This document shows positions 37,683 to 45,750 of a DNA stretch of 64,000 bases, one piece after another (position 1 is the stretch's first letter; the number at the start of each line of letters is the position of its first letter). A program made the position numbers and the translations under genes. The stretch lies in the NCBI RefSeq assembly GCF_009604405.1, contig NZ_WEGK01000005.1, forward strand, positions 1 to 64,000, read 5' to 3'. The stretch comes from Nocardia macrotermitis. GTDB lineage: Bacteria > Actinomycetota > Actinomycetes > Mycobacteriales > Mycobacteriaceae. Under the pieces are notes generated by a model. The model was not told the origin of the DNA and did no database searches. It saw only the letters and a list, made by a program, of their open reading frames with translations.

Positions 37683-39115
37683 CCGGTGTGGGCCCGTCGG
37701 GCGGGGAAGGTGTCGGCCGGGGTCGCCGCGTGCTTCGGATGATGTGCGCGGCAACGTTTCTCGGTGCGGCGATCTTCGCCGTACCCGGACCCGCGAACGC
37801 CGTCCGGCCGCCCACGGTGAATCCCGGGGCGCTGGGTGCGGCCCAGGCGCTGAGCGGTCGCCCGGCACCGCTCGAACCGACCCAGCAGCGCGAGGTCTGC
37901 GCCACCCCGCTGCTCAGCGGCGCCGTGCCCGCCGACGCCCCGATCGCGCAGCGGGTGCTGAATCTGCCTGCGGCATGGCAGTTCTCGCAGGGCGCGGGAC
38001 AGAAGGTCGCGGTCGTCGACACCGGCGTGAACCGGCATCCGCGGTTGCCGAATCTGCAGGCCGGCGGCGACTACGTCTCGAACTCCGACGGCACCAGCGA
38101 CTGCGACGGCCACGGCACCATCGTCGCGGGCATCATCGCCGGACAGCCCAGTACCGGTGACGGATTCTCCGGTGTCGCACCGCAGGCGCAGATCCTGAGC
38201 ATCCGCCAGCTGAGCCTGGCGTTCTCGGCCAAGAACAGCCAGTCCAACGGACAGCCGGGCACGATCTCCGACTCCGGCTACGGCAATGTGCTCACGTTGT
38301 CCGCGGCGGTGGTGCGCGCGACCGACATGGGCGCCACGGTGATCAACATCTCCGAGGTGGCCTGCACCGCAGCGGGTTACGACACCGCCGACGGCGCGCT
38401 CGGCGCGGCGGTGAAATACGCGTACGACCACAACGTCGTCGTGGTCGCCGCGGCCGGGAACATGCAGTCCGACGGACCGTGCAAGACGCAGAACAGCGGC
38501 TCGGGTTGGGATGAGGTGCAGACGATTCCGAGCCCGGCGTGGTTCGATAAATACGTGCTGTCGGTAGGTTCGGTGGATCCCAACGGCATCCCGTCGGAAC
38601 TGACGTTGCGGGGGCCGTGGATCGGTGTCGCGGCGGTGGGCCGCCAGATCGTCTCGCTGGACAGCAAACCCGGTGGCAACGGCCTGGTGAACGCCGTGTC
38701 CGGCACCGACGGCGTCCGGAACATCGAGGGCACCAGTTTCGCCGCGCCCTACGTCTCCGGCCTTGCGGCACTGGTGCGTTCGCGATTCCCGAAGCTCACC
38801 GCCGGACAGGTGATCGAGCGGATCGAGCGCACCGCCCATCATCCGGGCGCCACCCGGGACGACTCGGTCGGCTACGGCATGATCGACCCCGTCGCCGCCC
38901 TCACCGCGGTGCTGCCGGACGAGCCGGTGTCCGCGGGCGCCGCTGTGCCCCGGGCGATTCCGACGCCCTACTCGCCGCCGCCCGCGGACACCCGGCCGCG
39001 CACCTTCGCCACGATCGGCTCGATCGTCTGCCTGTCCGTCCTGGGAATCGGTCTGGCGCTGGCGATTCCGCTGCGCCGCCGCCCCGGCGCCGATACCCTC
39101 GACCCCGATCGGTAG
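37679..39115 (+). CDS. mycP: Mycosin, membrane-anchored subtilisin-like protease MycP
   Basis: A 478-aa S8 protease with a signal peptide (~residues 18-41, ending GPANA). The catalytic Asp is in VVDTGVN (~residue 111), the His in DCDGHGT (~144) and the Ser in GTSFAAP (~350). A single C-terminal membrane helix precedes a short basic tail. Mycosins are required for the stability and activity of the ESX complex. ATG 37679 overlaps the eccD stop; the longer frame into eccD is rejected. eccC follows after five bases. Confidence 0.96.
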   Translation: MTGVGPSGGEGVGRGRRVLRMMCAATFLGAAIFAVPGPANAVRPPTVNPGALGAAQALSGRPAPLEPTQQREVCATPLLSGAVPADAPIAQRVLNLPAAWQFSQGAGQKVAVVDTGVNRHPRLPNLQAGGDYVSNSDGTSDCDGHGTIVAGIIAGQPSTGDGFSGVAPQAQILSIRQLSLAFSAKNSQSNGQPGTISDSGYGNVLTLSAAVVRATDMGATVINISEVACTAAGYDTADGALGAAVKYAYDHNVVVVAAAGNMQSDGPCKTQNSGSGWDEVQTIPSPAWFDKYVLSVGSVDPNGIPSELTLRGPWIGVAAVGRQIVSLDSKPGGNGLVNAVSGTDGVRNIEGTSFAAPYVSGLAALVRSRFPKLTAGQVIERIERTAHHPGATRDDSVGYGMIDPVAALTAVLPDEPVSAGAAVPRAIPTPYSPPPADTRPRTFATIGSIVCLSVLGIGLALAIPLRRRPGADTLDPDR

Positions 39116-39120
39116 GCCCC

Positions 39121-42100
39121 ATGATTACCGAAGGTTTCGTTCGCCGTCCCCGGATCGCGCCGCCGCGCGCGCCCGGCGGTGAGGTGACGCTGAGCCCGCC
39201 GCCCGAGGTCAGCCGTCCGGTGCCCGGTCCGCTGATCGCCAAGCTGATGCCGGTGGTCATGGTCGTCGCGGTCGTCGGCATGCTCGGCATGTTCGTGATG
39301 ATGGGGCGCTCGCTGCTGAGCAACCCCATGATGATGATGTTCCCGATGATGATGCTGATGTCGATGGTCGGCATGATGATGGGCCGCGGCGGTGGTGGCG
39401 GCAAGTCCGCCGGTGAGCTCAACGAGGAACGCAAGGACTACTTCCGGTACCTGGACCAGATCCGCCGGGACGTGCGCAAAACCGGTGTCCGGCAGCTGGA
39501 TTCGCTGCGCTGGTCGCATCCCGAACCGGTGGATCTGGAATCGCTGGTGGGCAGCCGCCGGATGTGGGAGCGCCGCCCCAACGACCCCGACTTCGGCCAT
39601 GTGCGCGTCGGGGTGGGCAGCCACCGCCTGGCCACCAAACTCGCCCGTCCGGAGACCGGCCCGCTCGAGGATCTCGAACCGGTCGCGACGGTCGCGCTGC
39701 GTCGTTTCGTGCGCACCCACTCGGTCGTGCACCAGCTGCCCACCGCGGTCTCGCTGCGCGCGTTCCCGGCGGTGAACATCGAGGGGCCCGTCGAGGACTC
39801 CCGAATGTTCATGCGCGCCATGCTGATGGAGTTCGCCGCCTTCCACGGCCCGGATCACGTCGCGGTCGCGATCGTCTGCGCGGATCCCGACGGCGAGGCG
39901 TGGTCCTGGGCGAAATGGCTTCCGCACCTGCAACATCCGACCCATCGCGACGGAATGGGCTCGGCCCGGATGATGTACGGCTCGCTCGGCGAACTCGAGA
40001 CCGCGCTGGGCGCGGAGCTGATGGAGCGCGGCCGGTTCATGCGCAATCCGCAACCGACACAGGGCCGTACGCATCTGCTCGTGGTCATCGACGACGGTTT
40101 CGTCAACGGCACCGAACGACTGGTCAGCGAATCCGGTCTGGACTCGGTGACCGTACTGGACCTGACCGCCCCCGAGAACGGCCTGGCCGCGCGCCGCGGT
40201 CTGCAACTCGTCGTCGGCGACGGCGCGGTCAGCGCCCGCAGCGCCGCCGGGGTGGAGCGCTTCGCCACGGTCGACGAGGTCAGCGTCGCCCAGGCCGAGA
40301 CCTTCGCGCGTGCCCTGGCCCGCTATCGGATCGCCACCGCCGCGCAGATCGTCAGCCTGGGGGAGGAGACCCGCACCGATCCGGGTCTGATGGCGCTGCT
40401 GAAGATTCCGGACGCCGCGCAGATCGAACCGGCCAAGGTGTGGCGTCCGCGCACCCCGCGCGAGCGGCTGCGGGTGCCGATCGGCGTCACCCCGGACGGC
40501 ACCCCGGTCGAACTCGACATCAAGGAATCCGCCGAGAACGGCATGGGCCCGCACGGATTGTGCATCGGCGCAACGGGTTCGGGTAAATCCGAGTTCCTGC
40601 GCACGCTGGTGCTGTCCATGGTGACCTCGCACTCCCCGGACGCGCTGAACCTCATCCTGGTCGACTTCAAGGGTGGCGCGACCTTCCTGGGTCTGGATCC
40701 GCTGCCGCACGTCGCGGCGGTCATCACCAACCTCGAGGCCGAACTGTCCATGGTCGACCGTATGAAGGACGCCCTGGCCGGTGAGATGAACCGCCGCCAG
40801 GAGCTGCTGCGGTCCTCGGGCAACTTCGCCAACGTCACCGAGTACGAGAAGGCCCGTGCCGCGGGCGCGGCGCTGGATCCGCTGCCCGCGCTGTTCGTCG
40901 TGGTCGACGAGTTCTCCGAACTGCTCTCGCAGAAGCCGGATTTCGCGGATCTGTTCGTGATGATCGGCCGCCTGGGCCGGTCGCTGCACGTGCACCTGCT
41001 GCTGGCCTCGCAGCGCCTCGAGGAGAACAAGCTGCGCGGCCTGGACTCGCACCTGTCCTACCGCATCGGTCTGCGCACCTTCTCCGCCAACGAATCCCGC
41101 GCCGTGCTGGGTATCACCGACGCCTACCACCTGCCGAGCGTGCCCGGCGCGGGATACCTCAAGACCGACGCCGCGGATCCGTTGCGGTTCAACGCGACCT
41201 ACGTCTCCGGACCGTACGTCGCCCCGACCACGTCGGGTCCGGTCGTCATCGGCGGCCGCACGATCGGCGGTTCGCCCACGGTCTTCACCGCCGCGCACGT
41301 GGAGATGCCCGAACTGCCGCCGGAGCCCGAACCCGCCTTCGATCCGCTGGAGCTGCCCGAACCGCCCTCGGTCGAGGACGGCATCCCGGATTCGCTGTTG
41401 ACCGTGGTGGTCAAGCGGCTGACCGGACACGGCCGCCCCGCGCACGAGGTCTGGTTGCCGCCGCTGGAGGAGTCCCCGTCGGTGGATATGCTGCTACCCG
41501 ATCCGGATTGGCGTTCGCCCGCCAACCGGCACGGTCAGCTGTGGATGCCGATCGGCATCATCGACAAGCCGTACGAGCAGCGTCGTGACGTGCTCACCAT
41601 CCAATTGTCCGGCGCGCGTGGACATGTCGCGGTGGTCGGCGGTCCGCAGTCGGGTAAGTCGACCGCGCTGCGCACCATCATCATGTCCGCGGCCGCGACG
41701 CACACCCCCGAACAGGTGCAGTTCTACTGCCTGGACTTCGGTGGCGGCAGTATGGCCGGTCTGGTCGGGTTGCCGCACGTCGGTTCGGTGGCCGGTCGCC
41801 TCGACGTGGACCGGGTCCGGCGCACCATCGCGGAGTTGACCTCGCTGATGCGTCAGCGCGAGGAGCGGTTCAGCGAACTGGGCATCGAATCCATGGCCGA
41901 GTTCCGGCGACGCAAGTTCTCGGTGATCAACACCGACGGCACCATGCCGGAGGGGGATCCGCTGGCGGCGGACCGGTTCGGTGACGTATTCCTGGTGATC
42001 GACGGGTGGGCGACCATCCGCGAGGAGTTCGAACCGATCGAGGCGCAGATCCAGGCCATTGCCGGACAGGGCCTTTCGCTCGGCATCCACCTGATGGTGG

Positions 42101-43152
42101 GTGCGTCCCGCTGGGCCGAGATCCGCCCGGTGGTCAAGGACCAGATCGGTACCCGCCTGGAACTGCGGCTGGGTGATCCGACGGATTCGGAGATGAACCG
42201 GCGGGCGGCGGCCCTGGTGCCGGTCGGTCGTCCCGGTCGCGGTCTGACCGCCGAACAGCTGCACATGCTGATCGCGTTGCCGCGCTTGGACACCCAGACC
42301 GAGCCGGGCAACCTGTCCGAGGGCGTCGCGGCCTCCCGCGAGGGCCTCGCACAGCTGTGGGGCCAGCGCCGCGCCCCCGAGGTGCGCATGCTGCCGATGC
42401 AGTTCGGCCGCGACGAGCTGCTGACGATGGCGGCCGAACGCGGTATCGAACAGAGCTCGACCCGCCTGGTGGTCGGTCTCGGCGAGAACGAATTGGAGCC
42501 GCTGGTCCTGGATTTCGGCGCCGAACCGCATCTTATGGCGTTCGCCGACGTGGAGTCCGGCAAGACCACGCTGTTGCGCAACATCGCGATGGGCATCATC
42601 GAGAGTTCGACGCCCGAACAGGCCCGCATCATCATGATCGACTACCGCCGCACCATGCTCGGCGTCGTCGAGGGTGATCAGCTGGCCGGGTACTCGACCT
42701 CCTCGCAGACCTGTAGTTCGATGGTCAAGGACATCGTCGCGTTCATGGCCGAGCGCATCCCCGGTTCCGACATCACCCCGAAGGAGTTGCGCGAACGCAG
42801 CTGGTGGAGCGGCCCGGAGATCTACATCCTGGTGGACGACTACGACATGGTGGTGCAGGGCTCGAACAACCCGCTGATGCCGCTGCTGGAGTACCTGCCG
42901 CAGGCCCGCGACATCGGCATGCACCTGATCGTCACCCGCCGCACCGGTGGTGTGTCCCGCGCCCTGTTCGACCCGGTCCTCGGCGGTATGAAGAACATGT
43001 CCGTTCAGGCCCTGATCATGAGCGGCCCCCGCGACGAGGGCAAGATCATCGGCGATGTCCGCCCCTCCAAACTCCCGCCCGGCCGCGGCATCCTCATCTC
43101 CCGCACCCACGGCCAGGAAATGGTCCAGATCGCCAACCTCCCACCGCTGTAA
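39121..43152 (+). CDS. eccC: ESX motor ATPase EccC, single-chain
   Basis: A 1343-aa FtsK/SpoIIIE-type motor with two N-terminal membrane helices (~residues 37-60 and 65-90; the latter very Met-rich) and three ATPase domains. Walker A motifs: GATGSGKSE (~482), GGPQSGKST (~840) and DVESGKTT (~1142). It recognises Esx heterodimers through its C-terminal domain (established). It is fused, unlike the split EccCa/EccCb of ESX-1. It is coupled to mycP by a five-base gap. Confidence 0.96.
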   Translation: MITEGFVRRPRIAPPRAPGGEVTLSPPPEVSRPVPGPLIAKLMPVVMVVAVVGMLGMFVMMGRSLLSNPMMMMFPMMMLMSMVGMMMGRGGGGGKSAGELNEERKDYFRYLDQIRRDVRKTGVRQLDSLRWSHPEPVDLESLVGSRRMWERRPNDPDFGHVRVGVGSHRLATKLARPETGPLEDLEPVATVALRRFVRTHSVVHQLPTAVSLRAFPAVNIEGPVEDSRMFMRAMLMEFAAFHGPDHVAVAIVCADPDGEAWSWAKWLPHLQHPTHRDGMGSARMMYGSLGELETALGAELMERGRFMRNPQPTQGRTHLLVVIDDGFVNGTERLVSESGLDSVTVLDLTAPENGLAARRGLQLVVGDGAVSARSAAGVERFATVDEVSVAQAETFARALARYRIATAAQIVSLGEETRTDPGLMALLKIPDAAQIEPAKVWRPRTPRERLRVPIGVTPDGTPVELDIKESAENGMGPHGLCIGATGSGKSEFLRTLVLSMVTSHSPDALNLILVDFKGGATFLGLDPLPHVAAVITNLEAELSMVDRMKDALAGEMNRRQELLRSSGNFANVTEYEKARAAGAALDPLPALFVVVDEFSELLSQKPDFADLFVMIGRLGRSLHVHLLLASQRLEENKLRGLDSHLSYRIGLRTFSANESRAVLGITDAYHLPSVPGAGYLKTDAADPLRFNATYVSGPYVAPTTSGPVVIGGRTIGGSPTVFTAAHVEMPELPPEPEPAFDPLELPEPPSVEDGIPDSLLTVVVKRLTGHGRPAHEVWLPPLEESPSVDMLLPDPDWRSPANRHGQLWMPIGIIDKPYEQRRDVLTIQLSGARGHVAVVGGPQSGKSTALRTIIMSAAATHTPEQVQFYCLDFGGGSMAGLVGLPHVGSVAGRLDVDRVRRTIAELTSLMRQREERFSELGIESMAEFRRRKFSVINTDGTMPEGDPLAADRFGDVFLVIDGWATIREEFEPIEAQIQAIAGQGLSLGIHLMVGASRWAEIRPVVKDQIGTRLELRLGDPTDSEMNRRAAALVPVGRPGRGLTAEQLHMLIALPRLDTQTEPGNLSEGVAASREGLAQLWGQRRAPEVRMLPMQFGRDELLTMAAERGIEQSSTRLVVGLGENELEPLVLDFGAEPHLMAFADVESGKTTLLRNIAMGIIESSTPEQARIIMIDYRRTMLGVVEGDQLAGYSTSSQTCSSMVKDIVAFMAERIPGSDITPKELRERSWWSGPEIYILVDDYDMVVQGSNNPLMPLLEYLPQARDIGMHLIVTRRTGGVSRALFDPVLGGMKNMSVQALIMSGPRDEGKIIGDVRPSKLPPGRGILISRTHGQEMVQIANLPPL

Positions 43153-43298
43153 CTTCGGCCTCCGCTTCGCTCCGGCGGGCCGGGGCCCTATCAACCCCGG
43201 TCCTTCCCTCCTACGCTCCCCCGCTTCGCTCCTCCGCTCCGGTCAGTCCAGGCCCGGGGCGGGAGTTGGCGTGATCGGGGGTGGGCGGCGGGCCGGGG

Positions 43299-43835
43299 TT
43301 ACCAGGCGGGCAGCCGCCGACGCCCAGCGAGCACGTCGGTCACCAGATCGTCGTAGGCGTCGGCCAGTTCGGCGAGGTGGTGCCAGGCGCCGTGCAGGAC
43401 CTCGTCGCCGGCGTCCAGGGTCATCAGGGCGTGGTGGGCGCGGACCGAGGCCTCGGCGATGCGGTCGATGACCGAGCCGATGGTTTCGGTGTGCAGGGTC
43501 GCGCCGAGCCGGTGCTGGGGGATGGACCGGGAGACCCAGTCGTCGATCGCCATCACCAATTCGCTTCGGCGACGCTCGATCTCGGTCAGGGTGGCCGGAT
43601 CGCGCGTCGGTTCCGAGCCGCCCCGCCCGATCAGCCTGCGCTCATGCAGCACCGCGAGATCGCGGGTGAACCACATCAGCGGATCGCCGACCACGCGATG
43701 GCCTCGGCACGCGCGTAGGAGTAGGTCCGAACTCGGCAGGATGCCACTCACGTAGGTTTTGACCCCGGTCACCCTCTGAGATGCGTCGGGCACAGCTGCC
43801 ACGACCACCGTCTGAGATGTCTCCGAACCCGCCAC
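43299..43835 (-). CDS. DUF4254-like helical protein
   Basis: A 178-aa predicted helical protein. The segments LPSSDLLLRACRGH, WFTRDLAVLHERRL, RRSELVMAIDDWVS and LHTETIGSVIDRIAEASVRAHHAL match the DUF4254 pattern common in Nocardia and relatives. GTG 43835 is preceded by GAGG; a later GTG near 43755 is also possible. The function is unknown. It converges on eccC and is divergent from the GntR gene. Confidence 0.7.
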   Translation of the reverse strand: MAGSETSQTVVVAAVPDASQRVTGVKTYVSGILPSSDLLLRACRGHRVVGDPLMWFTRDLAVLHERRLIGRGGSEPTRDPATLTEIERRRSELVMAIDDWVSRSIPQHRLGATLHTETIGSVIDRIAEASVRAHHALMTLDAGDEVLHGAWHHLAELADAYDDLVTDVLAGRRRLPAW

Positions 43836-43934
43836 GTTGCCTCGCCGTCATCGCAGTACAGCACCCGTTCAGGACGTTCATTACAATAAACCTCTGAATC
43901 CGGGTGTCAAGGGTCACGCGCAATCAACTGGCGG

Positions 43935-43950
43935 GGTAAACTGCTTTACC
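43935..43950. promoter_or_regulatory. Palindrome, candidate GntR operator
   Basis: GGTAAACTGCTTTACC: arms GGTAAA/TTTACC separated by four bases, 28 bp upstream of the GntR gene start. GTAAC-like half sites nearby (TTGCAGTAAC) may extend it. Autoregulation by the adjacent HutC-type repressor is inference. Confidence 0.5.
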
Positions 43951-43977
43951 TTGCAGTAACAACCCCGTAGGAGCGAG

Positions 43978-44817
43978 ATGGCGGCCGGTCCGAGATATCA
44001 GCGGATCGCCGACCTCCTGCGTGAGGAGATCCGCAACGGCAGATGGCAGCCGGGCGATAGGCTCCCCAGTCACAACGAGCTGGCCGAACAGATGCAGGTC
44101 TCGATCACCACCGCGCGCAACGCGATTCAAGTCCTGGTCGCCGAAAACCTGCTCTACACAGCGACTTCGCGCGGCACCATCGTGCGCAGCCGGGAAGTGC
44201 TGGAATCGGTTGTCACCGGCTCGCTTCGGCCCGATCGGCCCAAGTCCTCGCAGGACATCTTCTCCGAGATCGCGCGGGCGGCCGGTCGCGAACCGGCCAA
44301 GCATTTCACCGCTCGGATGGAACCAGCCAGTCGGGATGTGGCATTGTGGCTGGGTGTTCCCGAGGATTCCTGGGTGGTCGCGCGTTCCGTGGTGGAGTAC
44401 CTGGATAACGAGCCGTGGTCTTGGGAGGTCAGCTTCTATCCACGCGACCTCGCCGAGGACACCGGCGTGGACTCCCCGCACGACATCCCCGAAGGCACCA
44501 CGCGCCGCCTCGCCGAGCGCGGCTATCGTGAATCCGCGCATCGTGACACCGTCGTGGCCCGTCCCGCGACCGCCGAGGAGGCAGCCGTGCTGGGGGTAGG
44601 AACGGGCACTCTGCTGCTGGAACATCTGCGCATCGGTGCCAGCGCCGACCGGATCACCCGCGTGACCAGGCATCTTTCCATCGCTGCGCGCAACCGTCTG
44701 GCCTACGAACTCGGCGACGACGCCGGGATCGAACTCATCCGTAAGACCCTGGGCGCGCAGCAGCCGCCGGGCAAATCTCATTCCTTCGTTAACTCGCTGG
44801 TACCCGGTTCCTCATGA
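43978..44817 (+). CDS. GntR-family regulator, HutC/UTRA type
   Basis: A 279-aa repressor. The N-terminal winged helix has YQRIADLLREEIRNGRWQPGDRLPS and ELAEQMQVS. The UTRA effector domain spans ~90-245, with VVEYLDNEPW and LLLEHLRIG. AGGAG precedes the ATG. Its stop overlaps the next gene's ATG (ATGA), coupling it to a GNAT acetyltransferase. The effector is unknown. Confidence 0.92.
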   Translation: MAAGPRYQRIADLLREEIRNGRWQPGDRLPSHNELAEQMQVSITTARNAIQVLVAENLLYTATSRGTIVRSREVLESVVTGSLRPDRPKSSQDIFSEIARAAGREPAKHFTARMEPASRDVALWLGVPEDSWVVARSVVEYLDNEPWSWEVSFYPRDLAEDTGVDSPHDIPEGTTRRLAERGYRESAHRDTVVARPATAEEAAVLGVGTGTLLLEHLRIGASADRITRVTRHLSIAARNRLAYELGDDAGIELIRKTLGAQQPPGKSHSFVNSLVPGSS

Positions 44818-45404
44818 CAGTTCACATCCGAAAGGCCGCGCTGGCCGACATCGGCACCATCTGCCGACTGCGGCTCCAACGAACGGCCTGGCTTGCCGCG
44901 CGCGGGTCCGATCAGTGGACACCACAGGCTAGGGGCCTGCCCATCGAGATATTTGCCAAGGTGGTGAATCGTGCCGTGCACGGAGGCGAAACCTGGATGG
45001 CCGAGGTCGATGGCGAGCCCGCAGGCACCATCACCGTGAACGACCGCGCCGACGAGGGCCTGTGGACCCCCTGCGAAACCGCCGAGTCCGCGATCGTCCA
45101 CTACATGATCGTCGACCTGCGTTTCGCCGGAAATCGCATCGGCTCCCACCTGCTCGCCCACGCCGCCACCCTCGCCCGAGCCCGCCGCCGCACCTGGGTC
45201 CGCCTCGACGCCTGGACCACCAACACCGACCTGCACGACTACTACCGCCGCGCCGGTTTCCGCCTCGCCCGCCTCGCGGGCCCCGAAGCCTCCGGCCCCT
45301 CCACCGCCCTGTTCGAACGCCGAGCCGACTCCTGGCTCCCCGCCGTCATCCCCAGCCGCCCCCGCCAGCCCGAGGACACCATCCGATCGGTCACTCCGTA
45401 CTGA
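44814..45404 (+). CDS. GNAT-family N-acetyltransferase
   Basis: A 196-aa protein with an N-terminal TVHIRKAALADIGTICRLR and the acetyl-CoA binding motif A in VDLRFAGNRIGSHLLAHA (R/Q-x-x-G-x-G/A type). Motif B follows (NTDLHDYYRRAGF). It is translationally coupled to the GntR regulator, which probably controls it. Substrate not determinable. Confidence 0.88.
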   Translation: MTVHIRKAALADIGTICRLRLQRTAWLAARGSDQWTPQARGLPIEIFAKVVNRAVHGGETWMAEVDGEPAGTITVNDRADEGLWTPCETAESAIVHYMIVDLRFAGNRIGSHLLAHAATLARARRRTWVRLDAWTTNTDLHDYYRRAGFRLARLAGPEASGPSTALFERRADSWLPAVIPSRPRQPEDTIRSVTPY

Positions 45405-45430
45405 GAACCGCTGTGCGGGTGCGTGTTTCG

Positions 45431-45566
45431 GTTCGGTACACACCGAATCGCAACGCCTGTCGAGCATCCGGAACGCGAGTTCGGTCGGTGCGGGTGCGGT
45501 TCGGTACGCACCGGGGCGCAACGCCTGTCGAGCATCCGGAACGACAGCTCGGTCGGTGCGCGGTTG
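45431..45566. repeat. 68-bp direct repeat, two copies
   Basis: Two adjacent copies starting GTTCGGTAC. The central ~24 bp is identical, with scattered differences at the edges, including between the halves of an internal inverted GGTTCGGTAC/GTGCGAACC-like motif. Confidence 0.75.
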
Positions 45567-45685
45567 CTCCCTGGTGCGAACCGCGACACCTGGATTCGAA
45601 AGGCGATCGAACGACTACGTCAGGACCGCGGGCGCTGACTCCCCGGCACCACCGTCGCCCGGACTCGAGGTAGCACGGGCCGACG

Positions 45686-45722
45686 ATTCGCGCCCGTCTC
45701 CGCAGGGGAGACGGGCGCGAAT
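45686..45722. terminator. Perfect 16-bp hairpin, bidirectional terminator
   Basis: Arms ATTCGCGCCCGTCTCC (45686-45701) and its exact complement (45707-45722), loop GCAGG. It lies between the convergent GNAT and EspI-like genes. Confidence 0.8.
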
Positions 45723-45750
45723 TCGGTTGGTGGCCTTCGCTTTCGAACGA

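Larger units (their letters stand above)
45405..45750. other. Intergenic region with a 68-bp tandem repeat and terminator
   Basis: No gene is convincing here. It holds two direct 68-bp repeats (45431-45498, 45499-45566; shared core CGCAACGCCTGTCGAGCATC) and a strong hairpin at 45686-45722. Both strands stay open, but only by composition. Confidence 0.6.

Noticed and set aside
38617..39120. eccC frame extended upstream into mycP
   Set aside because: This would overlap the MycP catalytic Ser region; ATG 39121 gives the normal EccC N-terminus.
45431..45566. 68-bp repeat considered as CRISPR or insertion-sequence end
   Set aside because: Only two adjacent copies, no spacers, no transposase and no terminal inverted repeats.
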